From Acidobacteriota bacterium (GTDB lineage Bacteria > Acidobacteriota > Terriglobia > Bryobacterales > Bryobacteraceae), in NCBI GenBank assembly GCA_026394075.1, contig JAPKYX010000292.1, positions 1-47,083 of the forward strand: a stretch of 47,083 nt of DNA, written 5' to 3'. Shown piece by piece: positions 1-8,626 of the stretch; position 1 is the stretch's first letter, and each line of letters starts with the position of its first letter. A model generated the notes under the pieces. That model had not been told where the DNA came from and ran no database searches. It saw only the letters and a list, made by a program, of their open reading frames with translations. The translations under genes were made by a program, and so were the position numbers.

Positions 1-915
1 CTGGAAGCCGGTAAGGCGATGCGTCGCGTGGACCCGTCGATCAAGCTGATCGCCTCCGGGTCCAGCAACTACGGAGCGGACTGGATCAGCTGGAACCGGG
101 CGGTGCTCGACCGGTTGAAGAATGAGATGGACTACATCTCGCTGCACATGTACATCGGCAACCGCGACAACAACTTTGAACGCTTCCTCGGCGCCACCTC
201 GCAGGACCTGGACCATCGCATCGAGATCACCGCCGGTCTCATCCGCGCCGCCCAATCGGGCCAAGCCAATCCGCGGCCGATTGCGATTGCCTTTGACGAA
301 TGGAACGTATGGTATCGCGCCCGCGGCGGTAGCGAGCATGCCACCGGAGCCACGCGCCTGGAAGAGATCTACAACTTTGAAGACGCCCTCGCCATGGGCA
401 TGTTCTTCAACAGCTTCTTCCGCCACGCCGACACGATCAAGATGGCCAACCTGGCCCAGATCGTCAACGTCATCGCGCCCATCTTTACGAACAAGGAAGG
501 GCTGTTCCTCCAGCCGATCTACTTCCCGATCGCCGAATACGCGCGGCAGGGCGGCAACACGGCCTTGAACCTCCACGTCGCCTCCCCCACCTACAAACTG
601 GACCGCCGCGCCCCGATCCCGTATCTCGACGCGTCCGCCACGTATGACCAGAAGACCAAGACGGTCTATCTGAACGTGCTGAACCGCTCCGAGACCCAAG
701 ACATCTCAACCCGCATTGATAACTCCGAGGGCCAGTTGGACGGGCAAGCGGCGGTGTGGGAGATGAATCACTCCAACCTGAAAGAGACGCACACCTTCGG
801 CCAAGACTCGAAAGTCCGGCCGCAGACGCGCACGCTGACGGTGGCGGGCGGGGCCGGGTTCAGCTACACCTTCCCGAAGCACTCGCTGACGATTTTGAAG
901 TTGCGGGTGAAGTAG
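1..915 (+). CDS. alpha-L-arabinofuranosidase (GH51), C-terminal part
   Basis: This is the 3' part of a gene that is open from base 1, so its start lies outside the window; 304 residues are visible. The sequence matches the second half of GH51 alpha-L-arabinofuranosidases, which release terminal arabinose from plant arabinans and arabinoxylans. The motif FDEWNVWYR holds the presumed catalytic nucleophile Glu (codon 298-300). It is preceded by the barrel strand YISLHMY and followed by [20 protein letters not shown] and a [12 protein letters not shown] stretch, all typical of the family. The last ~100 residues form the C-terminal beta domain and end in ..LTILKLRVK. The acid/base Glu would lie upstream, out of view. 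It converges with the next gene, with 13 bases between the stop codons. Family assignment is firm; exact substrate is not shown by sequence. Confidence 0.9.
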   Translation: MEAGKAMRRVDPSIKLIASGSSNYGADWISWNRAVLDRLKNEMDYISLHMYIGNRDNNFERFLGATSQDLDHRIEITAGLIRAAQSGQANPRPIAIAFDEWNVWYRARGGSEHATGATRLEEIYNFEDALAMGMFFNSFFRHADTIKMANLAQIVNVIAPIFTNKEGLFLQPIYFPIAEYARQGGNTALNLHVASPTYKLDRRAPIPYLDASATYDQKTKTVYLNVLNRSETQDISTRIDNSEGQLDGQAAVWEMNHSNLKETHTFGQDSKVRPQTRTLTVAGGAGFSYTFPKHSLTILKLRVK

Positions 916-928
916 GGGATCGTCCCCA

Positions 929-2814
929 CTACCTCACGGCAATCACGGACGCGTTGCCGAAGACGAGATTGCCATTGCTATCGCGGATGGCGATGGCATA
1001 AGGCACATTGCCGGAGCCGGCGGCTGGATCGATGGTGAAGCGCACCTGGTACAGGCCGATGCGGCCAGGGGCGTACACGGCTGATTCAACCGGCATACCC
1101 AGGTTGTTGACGCCGATTACCACGCGATCAGTCGGGACGGTTTGGCCCGACCCGGTGACGCCGGTGATGCGAGTCTCGGTGGTGGCCCCCAGGCCGACGA
1201 ACAATCCGGTCACTGTCTCTCCGACGAGCGCCGGGTTCCGGGCCGAAACGAACGATCCATCAGGACGCATAATCACGCCGTGGCGGCGCGGGTTCTCGGT
1301 TGAGTCCCAGTCTGGAGTTTCCAAAATACCGGGAAGGACGTCAAGGATACTCGCCTGCGCCGTGACGGTTTGTCCAGCGGCGGTAAGGGACACCGGCACG
1401 GTTCCAGTGGGGCTTTCACAGGGAACCTGGATGGCCACTTGGTCGACCGCATCCACACTCGATACCCAGAGGATGGGTGCAATCGTATTCCCGATTCGCA
1501 CGGTAACACCCCGGAATGTGGTGGGGAGGCGCCCGCCTAAGGGTGCCGTTACGTCCATTCCGCGCAGAGCAGGGAACAGCCCGCTGCCCCGCAAGATCGC
1601 GATCGAACAAGGGGATCCGCCGGGGGCGGAGCTAGCCGCATTCACCAGCGTCTCGAACTTCGGCAGCACGCCGGTCACGCTGAGGTTGAACGTCACCCGG
1701 GAGACGCCCAGCGTGGCCTGCACCACCGCCGGACCCGAGGTGCTTCCGGCCGTGGCCCTGATCGAGGCCTGGCCCTGTGCATCCGTGACGGCGGACTGCG
1801 CTGACAGCGTGACATCGCCGCTCACGACGTCGAACGCCACGGTTGCCCCCACAACTGATTGCGCCCGGCCGTTAACGGCCCGCACCAGCAGCGGTTGGGT
1901 GAAGGGGTTGAGAGCAATGGCCGTTTGCCCACTACCGGAAACAAGAGTGAAGGTGCCGGGCACGGTGTCGTTTCGGAGTGTGAACCGGGCAACTGCCGCA
2001 GCAAAGCGCGCCTCCACTACCACTGGTCCTCCGACGTCACCAAATCGCCAGAGACGCCGGACTGACCATCTCCCTGGATCACAATCAACGATGCGGGCGG
2101 GCCTCCGACCACGCGGAGCGGGTAACGCCACGAAATGAATGTGTTTTCGGCCAGGCCGCCGGCGGAAACACGAACAAAGCCCGCCGCGATCCTGCCTCCG
2201 GCCACAAGATTGCAAGACACGCGCCCGTCATTGTCAGAAAGTGTATTGTTGGCGCACGACGCCAGCGGTCCGTCCCTGCCCTCAGGGTCAGCGAAAAGCG
2301 CAACACCTGCCAATGGCTCAGTGACTCCGCCTGCGTTGGAGGAAATCTGAGCGCTTACTGCATTCGCCAAGGTTGTGCCCGCTCCGATCGGATTCGTGGG
2401 ACTCAGGATAGAACTGACCTCGGCACTGACCGTTACGTTGCTGGCCAGAATCACTGCACTAAATTCGAAAGTCCGCACCGTACCCTGGATGGTGGTGGAG
2501 GCGGTGACCTTGACTGTCTTTATCCGTTGCCCGGAAACAAGTGTTTCCGCAACGAACAACGTAGAGGCCTTGCCCTCCAGGTCAGTGCTGGACTGCGAGA
2601 TCGCTAAAGTGGGCCCAATACCGGTCGTTACAAGCCAGTTAACCGTCGCCCCGGGGATCGGGTTGCCGGCTACATCCAATACCTGTGCGACAAACCCTCG
2701 ACTAATGGCTCCGGAGCGCACAATCTGGCCATTGCCAGCATAAGGCGTGAGGTTCTGGCCGAGGCTTGCGGAAATGCAGGCGGAGAGTACAACGAGTAGT
2801 TTTCGCAGTGGCAC
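929..2814 (-). pseudogene. secreted Ig-like repeat protein with Solibacter-type C-terminal domain, split by a frameshift
   Basis: Two overlapping reading frames make up one protein. The upstream frame (2814 down to 2017) begins with a signal peptide (MPLRKLLVVLSACISASLGQ) followed by bacterial Ig-like (Big_1/invasin type) repeats with GNPIPGATVNW and DLEGKASTLF. It ends early in ..SGDLVTSEDQW. The second frame takes over at PVVVEARF (about 2026) and runs to 929, with another Ig-like repeat (VVGATVAFDVVSGDVTL..DAQGQASI). It then has a domain with NAASSAPG, LPTTFRGVTVRIG, IAPILWVSS, QVAIQVPCE and LPGIL, the pattern of the TIGR03437 Solibacter domain. Joined, the product would be about 628 residues, probably a cell-surface or extracellular protein of unknown binding role. 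A lost C in a C-run would explain the break. It could be a real mutation, a sequencing error, or less likely programmed frameshifting. Confidence 0.75.
2016..2030 (-). other. probable frameshift site (missing C)
   Basis: On the minus strand the bases read GAG GAC CAG TGG TAG, giving a stop. Adding one C (GAC CCA GTG GTA) joins the upstream frame ..GDLVTSED to the downstream frame PVVVEARFAAAVARF, which is a sensible Ig-like repeat strand. The short C-run (GG at 2025-2026 on the plus strand) is the likely position. No slippery heptamer such as A AAA AAG is present, which argues against programmed frameshifting. Confidence 0.6.
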
Positions 2815-2905
2815 GGACCAAATATATCATCTTGGTTAAGATCACAAGTTAGCGGCCCGAGACAAGCCGATCACTTGATGCAGATCTCGTCGCGATCAAG
2901 CGAAC

Positions 2906-4576
2906 CTACCCGAAAATCGACTTCCGCTCGTCCGTATCCGGGTTACTTTTCACTCCGCAGGTGTTGTCAAACATCATCGTCGCTCCCGCTGCCTGCGTGA
3001 AGGCGGGCCACTTGGGCAGACCGGGGTGGTTGGGGTCGCCTTTGCGGGCGAAGGCGATCCAGGCGGCGGCCATTTTGCCGCCTAGCGTGCGGGCTTCGGC
3101 GGCGCCGCCGGTCATGGCGGCGCAGCGGTCGGTGTTGTCGAAGACGAAGGGCAGTTCGGCGCAGTGGAAGGCACGAGGGCGGCCGTCGAGCACGGGGGTC
3201 TGCCAGGTGAACCAGTAGAGATACGCCGGAGCTTTGGCTTGGGCGGCCTTGCGCTCCGCCTGAGTGACGGCGTTTTGGCGCGTGTTGGCGGACAGGATCA
3301 GCGACAGCAGGTCGAAGGGCTTCTCTTTGGGATGCGCCTTCTTGAAGGCGGCCAGGATGGCAGCGGTCTTGCCTGGGTAGCGCTGTTCGACCCGGCGTTC
3401 GACTTCCTCCATGCCCATCGCCTCGTATTCCGGGTGGCCGATGCCGTTGGTGAACTCGTTCAACACGGTGCCGATCAGCATGGGCACGGTGGCGGAGGCC
3501 TCCGGTGCTTTCGGGTCAAAGGAGTGGTGCGGCAGATGGCGGCCATCGACGGTGGGGGTCCAGTTATAGCCTTGGCCGGTGCCGGGCATGTTGCCGCCGG
3601 GGGGCGCGAGTTTACGGACGGCTTCCGCACCGGCCGCGACAATCTTGCCGTAGGGCATTTTGCGCAGGTCATCGATGGAGCCGCGCGTGACGCCGAGGAT
3701 CGAAAGTGTCTCAGCCGTCAGCTTGGCGGAGTGGGCCGGTTCGGCCTGCCGGGCGCTGGAACCGCTCTGCACGACGGCTTTATGGAACAGCCCTTTCGCG
3801 GCGGGCATGGCCATCAGCACGCCCACTTTGCCGCCGCCGCCGGATTGACCGAAGATGGTGACGTTGCCGGGGTCGCCGCCGAACTGGCTGATGTTGTCGC
3901 GCACCCATTCAAGCGACGCAACAAGATCCAGCATGCCGGCGTTGGCCGCATCGGCCCACCCGGGACCGTACTCGCCCAGGTTCAGGTAGCCCAGCGAATT
4001 CAGCCGGTGGTTGACGCTGACCACGACCACGTCGCCGCGCCGCGCCAGGTTCTCACCGTCGTAGGATTTCAGCTCCTGCCCGCTACCGGCTGAATAGCCG
4101 CCGCCGTGGATCCAGAACATCACGGGCCGCTTGCGGTTGTCCTTCAGGCCGGGAGTCCAGACGTTGACGCGCAGGCAGTCTTCATTCTGGATGCCGTCGT
4201 CCCATTCGAACATGAAGGCGTTTTCGTCCACCGCCCAGCCCATGCGCGGCGCCTGAGGGGCCACCCAGCCGTAAGCCAGCGAACTGCGAATTCCTGCCCA
4301 GGGTGTCGCTTTCGTCGGCGCGGCAAAGCGGGCGGCCCCGGCGGTTGAGCCGGCATAGGGGATGCCTTTGAAGGTGTAGATGCCCGAGCGAGCATAGCCG
4401 CGGACCTTGCCGGCGGCGGTTTCCGTCACCGCGCCCGAGTCACTGGCGAGAATCAGCGGCTTGCCGGTGGTGGCGGGAGCAGCGATCAAGGCGTCGCCCG
4501 TCGTACTCGCCGCGGCCAGAGCAGCGGCACTCTTGAGCCAGCTACGCCGGTTGCTGGATGTGGATGGGATGGACAT
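2906..4576 (-). CDS. type B carboxylesterase, Tat-type signal
   Basis: 556 residues, full length for the carboxylesterase/cholinesterase (PF00135) alpha/beta-hydrolase family, which hydrolyses carboxylic esters. The N-terminus NRRSWLKSAAALAAAS looks like a twin-arginine signal, so the enzyme is probably exported. Visible family marks are FKGIPYA (69-75), EDCLRVNVW (132-140), the oxyanion HGGG (157-160), nucleophile Ser245 in GQSGGG, acid Glu374 in VLNEFTNG, and His471 in FHCAELPFVF. The nucleophile elbow is GQSGG rather than the more common GESAGG; this variant is known in bacterial members. The gene stands alone on the minus strand, with 98 bases separating its start from the next gene. The natural substrate cannot be told from sequence. 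Confidence 0.93.
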   Translation of the reverse strand: MSIPSTSSNRRSWLKSAAALAAASTTGDALIAAPATTGKPLILASDSGAVTETAAGKVRGYARSGIYTFKGIPYAGSTAGAARFAAPTKATPWAGIRSSLAYGWVAPQAPRMGWAVDENAFMFEWDDGIQNEDCLRVNVWTPGLKDNRKRPVMFWIHGGGYSAGSGQELKSYDGENLARRGDVVVVSVNHRLNSLGYLNLGEYGPGWADAANAGMLDLVASLEWVRDNISQFGGDPGNVTIFGQSGGGGKVGVLMAMPAAKGLFHKAVVQSGSSARQAEPAHSAKLTAETLSILGVTRGSIDDLRKMPYGKIVAAGAEAVRKLAPPGGNMPGTGQGYNWTPTVDGRHLPHHSFDPKAPEASATVPMLIGTVLNEFTNGIGHPEYEAMGMEEVERRVEQRYPGKTAAILAAFKKAHPKEKPFDLLSLILSANTRQNAVTQAERKAAQAKAPAYLYWFTWQTPVLDGRPRAFHCAELPFVFDNTDRCAAMTGGAAEARTLGGKMAAAWIAFARKGDPNHPGLPKWPAFTQAAGATMMFDNTCGVKSNPDTDERKSIFG

Positions 4577-4605
4577 GATCTCGAATACCTCGCTCGTGGA
4601 GTTGG

Positions 4606-4651
4606 TCCACCGGCGCGGAGCGGTGGAGCCAGGACTCTGATATTCGTATCA
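4606..4651. promoter_or_regulatory. hairpin and dyad upstream of the esterase gene
   Basis: The 98-base space before the esterase start holds two symmetric elements: a 7-bp stem (TCCACCG 4606-4612 with CGGTGGA 4621-4627, 8-base loop) and a dyad TGATA-TTCG-TATCA at 4638-4651. The second could be an operator or a small hairpin about 60 bases upstream of the ATG. Both are simple sequence observations; no regulator is identified nearby. Confidence 0.3.
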
Positions 4652-4674
4652 CAGACCGTGGCGGCACGGCAGTG

Positions 4675-5559
4675 TCAGCGAGAGAAGCGCTTCACCAGCC
4701 ACACACCAAGGAAGATCACCACCATGGCGGCGGCTTCGCGCGGACCGAATGGCTCGCGATAGACCAGCCAACCGAGCGTCACGGCTACGATGGGGTTGAT
4801 GTAGGTGTAGACGGAAACGATAGCGACCGGCAGGCGGTCCAGTGCAATGAGATAGGCGCTGTAGGCGACGATGGAGCCGAACATCGCCAGATAGAGCATC
4901 GCCCCGATGCTCCGGGCGCTGGGGTGTTCTGGTACCGCGTGTAGGGCGAGCGCCACCACGGCCCAAACGAGACCGGCGGCCAGCTGTTGAAAGGCTCCGC
5001 TGACCACCGGGTTGATGCCCCGCGGGATCCGCTTCTGCAGAATCGACCCGAAGGACCAGCCGGCATTGCCCACTTGCAGCAGCGCGAAGCCCCAGAGTGA
5101 ATTCATGTTGGCGTGGTCGCCAAAGCTATCGGGCCCCACCAGCAGGGCGACTCCGGACAGGCCCACGGCCATCCCGGCGAGCGTCGGGGCGTGGAGCTTT
5201 TCGCCACCCGGCACCAGCGCCTCGGCACCGGTCAGCCAGAAGGGCGAGGTCGTCACAAACAGCGCCGCTAAGCCGCTGGGGATCAGTTGTTCGGCATAAG
5301 TGAGGCAGCCGTTGGCGACGCCCAGGATGAGCACGCCATTCAAGGCCGTCCGCCACAACACGGCGCCCTGGGGGAACTTCTCGCCGCGCCACTTGGCCCA
5401 GATCAGCAGGATGACGCTGGAGATCAGAAACCGAACCGCCACCAGAAAGGAGGGCGGGAAGGTCTCCAGAGCCACGCGAATGGCCAGGTAGGTAGTGCCC
5501 CAGAAAAAACAGACGGCTGCCAGAGCGGCATAAGCTCCGAACAGCGGATGAGAACGCAT
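4675..5559 (-). CDS. EamA/DMT-family transporter
   Basis: 294 residues of strongly hydrophobic sequence with about ten membrane segments in two similar halves of five, the size and layout of drug/metabolite transporter (EamA, RhaT-like) permeases. The first half begins AALAAVCFFWGTTYLAIRVAL, and the FFWGTTYLA stretch is a frequent EamA signature. The second half has AMLYLAMFGSIVAYSAYLIAL and ends in a basic tail KRFSR. Members export amino acids, nucleosides or other metabolites; the substrate here is unknown. The ATG at 5559 follows GGAG with almost no spacing, so the translation signal is odd, but no better start keeps the first helix. The gene is divergent from the PfkB kinase, with 80 bases between them. 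Confidence 0.88.
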   Translation of the reverse strand: MRSHPLFGAYAALAAVCFFWGTTYLAIRVALETFPPSFLVAVRFLISSVILLIWAKWRGEKFPQGAVLWRTALNGVLILGVANGCLTYAEQLIPSGLAALFVTTSPFWLTGAEALVPGGEKLHAPTLAGMAVGLSGVALLVGPDSFGDHANMNSLWGFALLQVGNAGWSFGSILQKRIPRGINPVVSGAFQQLAAGLVWAVVALALHAVPEHPSARSIGAMLYLAMFGSIVAYSAYLIALDRLPVAIVSVYTYINPIVAVTLGWLVYREPFGPREAAAMVVIFLGVWLVKRFSR

Positions 5560-5639
5560 CTCCTACGGTAGCATTCGGTACCACATCCCTGACCAGTGCG
5601 CTTTCTGTCTGGTAAACAGTTCTGGTTAGAATTGGTGAA

Positions 5640-6569
5640 TTGATTCTCACACTCACTGTTAATCCGGCCATTGACCGCAGCGTCAGTGCGGACCGGCTGG
5701 TCTTTGAAGACCGGGCGTACATTCTCGATACTTCTGAAGGTCCTGGCGGACGCGGGATCAATGCGTCGCTGGTGATCCATTCGTTTGGCAGCAAGACGCT
5801 GGCCATCGCGACGGCGGGCGGCACGGCGGGCGAATGCCTGATGGAGTTCATGCTGGACAAGGGCTTCCCGGTGCACTGGGTGCCGATTTCGAACAACATT
5901 CGCACCAACCTGACCATCACGGATCAGCATGGGTTGACGGTGAAGTTGAATGAGATGGGTCCTCAGGTGACGGCCGAGGAATGCGCGCAGATTGCGGCGG
6001 CGGTGCGCAAGCGGCTGCCTAAAGTGAAGTGGTTGATGCTGTGCGGCAGCCTGGCTCCGGGCATGCCCAGCGATTTCTATGCGGGGTTGGTGGAGGATGC
6101 GCGCAATGCGGGCGTGCAGACACTGCTGGACACGGATGGTGACGCCCTGCGCGAGGGATTGGAGGCCAATCCGACGGTGGTGACGCCCAACCAGCAGGAG
6201 GCGGAACGGCTGCTGAACCGGGTGCTGTTGACCCGGAGCCACTACATCGACGCCGTCGAACGGATCCAGCAAATGGGCGCGCAGCAGGTGTTGCTATCGC
6301 TGGGCAGTCGGGGCGCGCTGGGGATGATGGGCGAACGGATCTGGGAATCGGTGCCGCCGCGGATTGATGCGGTGTGTCCGATCGGGGCCGGTGATGCGAT
6401 GGCGGCCGCCTTTGTCTGGGCGCGCCACAAGAACAAAGAGTTCTGGGAATCGCTCCGCTGGGGCGTGGCCGCCGGGACGGCCTCGGCTCGCTTGCCGGGA
6501 GTGGTGTTCGCCAGCCTGGATGAGACCAAGGAGATCTACAAGAAAGTGGAAGTGCGGCCCATCCGGTAG
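5640..6569 (+). CDS. PfkB-family sugar kinase, 1-phosphofructokinase-like
   Basis: 309 residues. It begins ILTLTVNPAIDRSV, the typical opening of the 1-phosphofructokinase/tagatose-6-phosphate kinase branch of the ribokinase family. GPGGRGINASLVIHSFG is the N-terminal signature with the Gly-Gly pair. IGAGDAMAAAF near the C-terminus holds the catalytic base Asp252 and the anion hole. CGSLAPGMPSDFY and TPNQQEAERLL are also family stretches. The enzyme should phosphorylate a sugar phosphate with ATP in the cytoplasm. The start is TTG: no ATG lies between the upstream in-frame stop (5613) and this codon, and an alternative CTG is at 5622. There are no PTS genes in view, so a fruPTS-type role cannot be assumed. 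Confidence 0.88.
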   Translation: MILTLTVNPAIDRSVSADRLVFEDRAYILDTSEGPGGRGINASLVIHSFGSKTLAIATAGGTAGECLMEFMLDKGFPVHWVPISNNIRTNLTITDQHGLTVKLNEMGPQVTAEECAQIAAAVRKRLPKVKWLMLCGSLAPGMPSDFYAGLVEDARNAGVQTLLDTDGDALREGLEANPTVVTPNQQEAERLLNRVLLTRSHYIDAVERIQQMGAQQVLLSLGSRGALGMMGERIWESVPPRIDAVCPIGAGDAMAAAFVWARHKNKEFWESLRWGVAAGTASARLPGVVFASLDETKEIYKKVEVRPIR

Positions 6570-6615
6570 GGCTGACTGTTCGGGCTACGCCTTCGAGTAA
6601 GTGGTTCCCGCTAAG

Positions 6616-6660
6616 CCGCAAAGCCGCCAAGAGATTCTTTGCGCCTTGGTGGCTTGGCGG
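6616..6660. repeat. dispersed palindromic repeat, copy 1 (family A)
   Basis: An imperfect inverted repeat, CCGCAAAGCCGCCAAG (6616-6631) against CTTGGTGGCTTGGCGG (6645-6660), pairs at 14 of 16 positions. It lies between two genes that converge (pfkB-type kinase and FNR-type reductase). A closely similar element with GCCAAGACGC and AAAGC blocks lies at 33197-33249. From memory, CGCAAAG/CGCCAAG intergenic palindromes recur in Acidobacteria and Planctomycetes genomes. It may also act as a transcription stop for both genes. Confidence 0.6.
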
Positions 6661-6689
6661 GATTCAATGCTCCGCGCCACTCTCGTTGC

Positions 6690-7379
6690 CTAGTCGTACT
6701 TTTCGACGATGATCTGCTTGCGGTCGAAGCCCAGTTCCTTCATGCGGTTCCGGATGTCTTCGGTCATTTCCTTCATGCCGCAGGCGTAGACCTCGAGTTC
6801 GCGTTGATCGCCGATCGCCTCCATCACCAGGGGCTGCACACGGCCCGTCTGGCCGGTCCAGGTTTCGTCGGGGCGGGTGACGGTGGGGATGAAGGTGAAA
6901 CGCGGATGCACGGTGGCCAGCATCCGGAACTCGTCGCCGTAGAGTTGGCCTTGGGGGTAGCGGGAGCCGAAGATCAAGGTGATGGGGCGGGAGTTGGGCT
7001 GGGACAGTTCGTCGTAGACCATGCCCCGGAAGGGGGCGATGCCGGTGCCGGTGGCCACCAGGATGGCGGGGCGTTCGCGGTTGCGCCAGGTGAAGGTGCC
7101 GATGGGGCCCTTCATGTTGATGGTGTCGCCCGGCGTCATGTCGAACAAGTGCGGCGACATGTGGCCGTCGGCCACGCGGTTCAGGCAGAGCGAAAAACGG
7201 TTGCCTTCTGGCGTGCTGGAAATCGAGTAAGCGCGCGTGATCGTTTTCTCGCGGATCAGGTGCGAGAAAGAGACGAACTGGCCCGGCTGGAACTTCACTT
7301 CGGCCAACTCCGGCACGTCAAAAACGAAGTGGCGGACATCCGGCGCCAACTCGCGTGATTCGATCATGCGGGCGATCAT
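6690..7379 (-). CDS. FNR-type FAD/NAD(P)H oxidoreductase
   Basis: 229 residues, the size of a bare two-domain flavin reductase of the ferredoxin-NADP reductase family. The FAD domain has the flavin-binding RAYSISS (49-55) and the GDTINMKGPIGTFTW strand. The NAD(P) domain has TGTGIAPFRGM (110-120), FGSRYPQGQLYGDEF and the C-terminal CGMKEMTEDI, ending in VEKYD. No 2Fe-2S cysteine cluster or haem domain is fused, so it should pass electrons from NAD(P)H to a separate ferredoxin, flavodoxin or other partner. Its ATG overlaps the stop of the upstream CbiX-like gene (ATGA, 7376-7379), so the two are translated together. The electron acceptor is unknown. Confidence 0.88.
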   Translation of the reverse strand: MIARMIESRELAPDVRHFVFDVPELAEVKFQPGQFVSFSHLIREKTITRAYSISSTPEGNRFSLCLNRVADGHMSPHLFDMTPGDTINMKGPIGTFTWRNRERPAILVATGTGIAPFRGMVYDELSQPNSRPITLIFGSRYPQGQLYGDEFRMLATVHPRFTFIPTVTRPDETWTGQTGRVQPLVMEAIGDQRELEVYACGMKEMTEDIRNRMKELGFDRKQIIVEKYD

Positions 7380-7762
7380 GCGGCCACCTCCACTTCAATG
7401 GCGGAAGCGGCGCGGGCCGCCAGAATCTCAGCCAGGGCCGGGTGCCCGTCCAGCGGGTCCGTCACCACGACATCGGTCAGGTGGGGATGCGTCTCTCGGA
7501 GTTGGGTGATCAGGGCGGGGAGGTCACGCTTGAGGTGTAGGCCGACCGTCAGAAAGTACGGCACCACGACAATGCGCGTCGCGCCACCCGCCATCAATCG
7601 TTCGACGCCACCTTGCAGGCTGGGTTGTCCACCTTCGAGGAAGGTGGCTTCGATCAACTGGCCTTCGGGCATCTTCCGCCCCATCTCGCGCACCACGATG
7701 CGCACGGCCTCATTAGCCGATTCGACGCTTGAACCATGAGCAAACACAGCAATACCAGTCAT
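7376..7762 (-). CDS. CbiX/SirB-type small chelatase
   Basis: 128 residues, the size of the short CbiX/SirB chelatases that insert Co2+ or Fe2+ into sirohydrochlorin (vitamin B12 or sirohaem synthesis). The two metal-binding histidines expected in this family are visible: His9 in VFAHGSS and His76 in PYFLTVGLHLKRDLP. FLEGGQPSLQ in between matches the family pattern FLE...P.l. No other tetrapyrrole gene is in the window, so the metal and the pathway remain open. It shares the ATGA overlap with the FNR-type reductase downstream, which hints at a joint role, for instance sirohaem-dependent reduction. The gene lies 12 bases downstream of the Cys-rich gene's stop, on the same strand. Confidence 0.85.
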   Translation of the reverse strand: MTGIAVFAHGSSVESANEAVRIVVREMGRKMPEGQLIEATFLEGGQPSLQGGVERLMAGGATRIVVVPYFLTVGLHLKRDLPALITQLRETHPHLTDVVVTDPLDGHPALAEILAARAASAIEVEVAA

Positions 7763-7774
7763 GACTTCCTTTGA

Positions 7775-8428
7775 TTAACCAGCGACCAGTTGGGATGCAG
7801 GCGGAGGCGGTGGCGGCGGGCCAAAACCGCTGAGCATGTGCAGAAAAGCCCGCCCGCGGCGGCGGCCATTGTTCTGCTGCATTTCGATGCGCTGCAGGAA
7901 GCAGAGCACGCCTAGGATGGAGGCATCGCGGATGACGTTCATGCCGGCGCGTTGGGTCATGGCGTCGCGGTAGGCGTTTAACTGCTGGTCGAGCAGTTGC
8001 TGGATGGCCCCTGCCAGTGGATTGGAGGGGCGCGATTCGTAGATCAGGCCGCTTTGCTGCGTGCGGTGGGTCTTGATCATCGCCTCCAGCGCCTCGCGGA
8101 CGTCATAGTCGATGACGCCGGGCACTTGCGCGGCAGCTTCAAACAGGGCTCGGGAGGCCACCATCAGCAGCGGTTCGTTTTCAGCGAGAAAGCTTTCGGT
8201 GACGCGGATATCGGCGTTGGGGATGGTGGTAGGGTCCAGCTCCGGCCGTTTTTCGTGACGGCGGCCTTCCGCCAGAAACTCACAATCGAAGGGGCAATCC
8301 ACCGTCACTTCGCGTTCCTGGCCGCAGCAGGGTGAACAGATATCGGCACCCACGCCCAGGCAAAAGCGGCGCGGGCGGCGGGTGTCGCAGATGCGGCAAA
8401 CGGGAGCAGTTGGATCAGCCACGAACAC
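7775..8428 (-). CDS. Cys-rich zinc-finger-like hypothetical protein
   Basis: 217 residues with no family that I recognise. The first 50 residues hold eight cysteines (11, 14, 23, 31, 34, 35, 45, 49) arranged as CxxC-x8-C-x7-CxxCC-x9-CxxxC, which looks like one or two zinc sites. The rest is probably helical (FEAAAQVPGVIDYDVREALEAMI; DQQLNAYRDAM) and ends with a seven-proline run (GFGPPPPPPP). No signal peptide, so probably cytoplasmic. The start is GTG at 8428; the divergent 50-residue gene starts 24 bases away. It lies 12 bases upstream of the CbiX gene and may be in one transcript with it and the reductase. Confidence 0.7.
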   Translation of the reverse strand: MFVADPTAPVCRICDTRRPRRFCLGVGADICSPCCGQEREVTVDCPFDCEFLAEGRRHEKRPELDPTTIPNADIRVTESFLAENEPLLMVASRALFEAAAQVPGVIDYDVREALEAMIKTHRTQQSGLIYESRPSNPLAGAIQQLLDQQLNAYRDAMTQRAGMNVIRDASILGVLCFLQRIEMQQNNGRRRGRAFLHMLSGFGPPPPPPPASQLVAG

Positions 8429-8451
8429 TCAGGGTACCATCGGAAGTTCGC

Positions 8452-8604
8452 ATGGCACTATTGCAGATCTACCTGAAAGTGGTGATTGACACCGATGAAA
8501 ACGAAGACAAGCCCGAGAAGCTGGGCGCGGAACTGGTGCGCCAGGCGGAAAAGGTGTACGGCGTCCGCACGGCCGAAGTGACCAGTATTGTGGAGGAGCA
8601 TTAG
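8452..8604 (+). CDS. 50-residue conserved-looking small protein
   Basis: A short open frame from ATG 8452 encodes 50 residues starting MALLQIYLKVVIDTDENE and ending VTSIVEEH. A longer in-frame opening from 8332 runs antisense through the Cys-rich gene and is not believable as coding. A modest GGAAG (8442-8446) precedes the ATG. The sequence has a beta-like hydrophobic start, then a charged helix (KPEKLGAELVRQAEKVYG), with regular third-position GC, which supports real coding. No cysteine, signal peptide or membrane segment. It is followed after 22 bases by a small membrane protein gene on the same strand. Function unknown. Confidence 0.6.
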   Translation: MALLQIYLKVVIDTDENEDKPEKLGAELVRQAEKVYGVRTAEVTSIVEEH

Positions 8605-8610
8605 TCATCA

Positions 8611-8619
8611 GAGGGAGGA
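8611..8619 (+). promoter_or_regulatory. ribosome binding site fixing a TTG start
   Basis: GAGGGAGGA at 8611-8619 is a strong Shine-Dalgarno sequence. It stands 7 bases before TTG 8627 and decides that codon as the start of the small membrane protein, rather than the in-frame TTG at 8588, which lies inside the preceding gene. Confidence 0.65.
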
Positions 8620-8626
8620 CCCGCGA

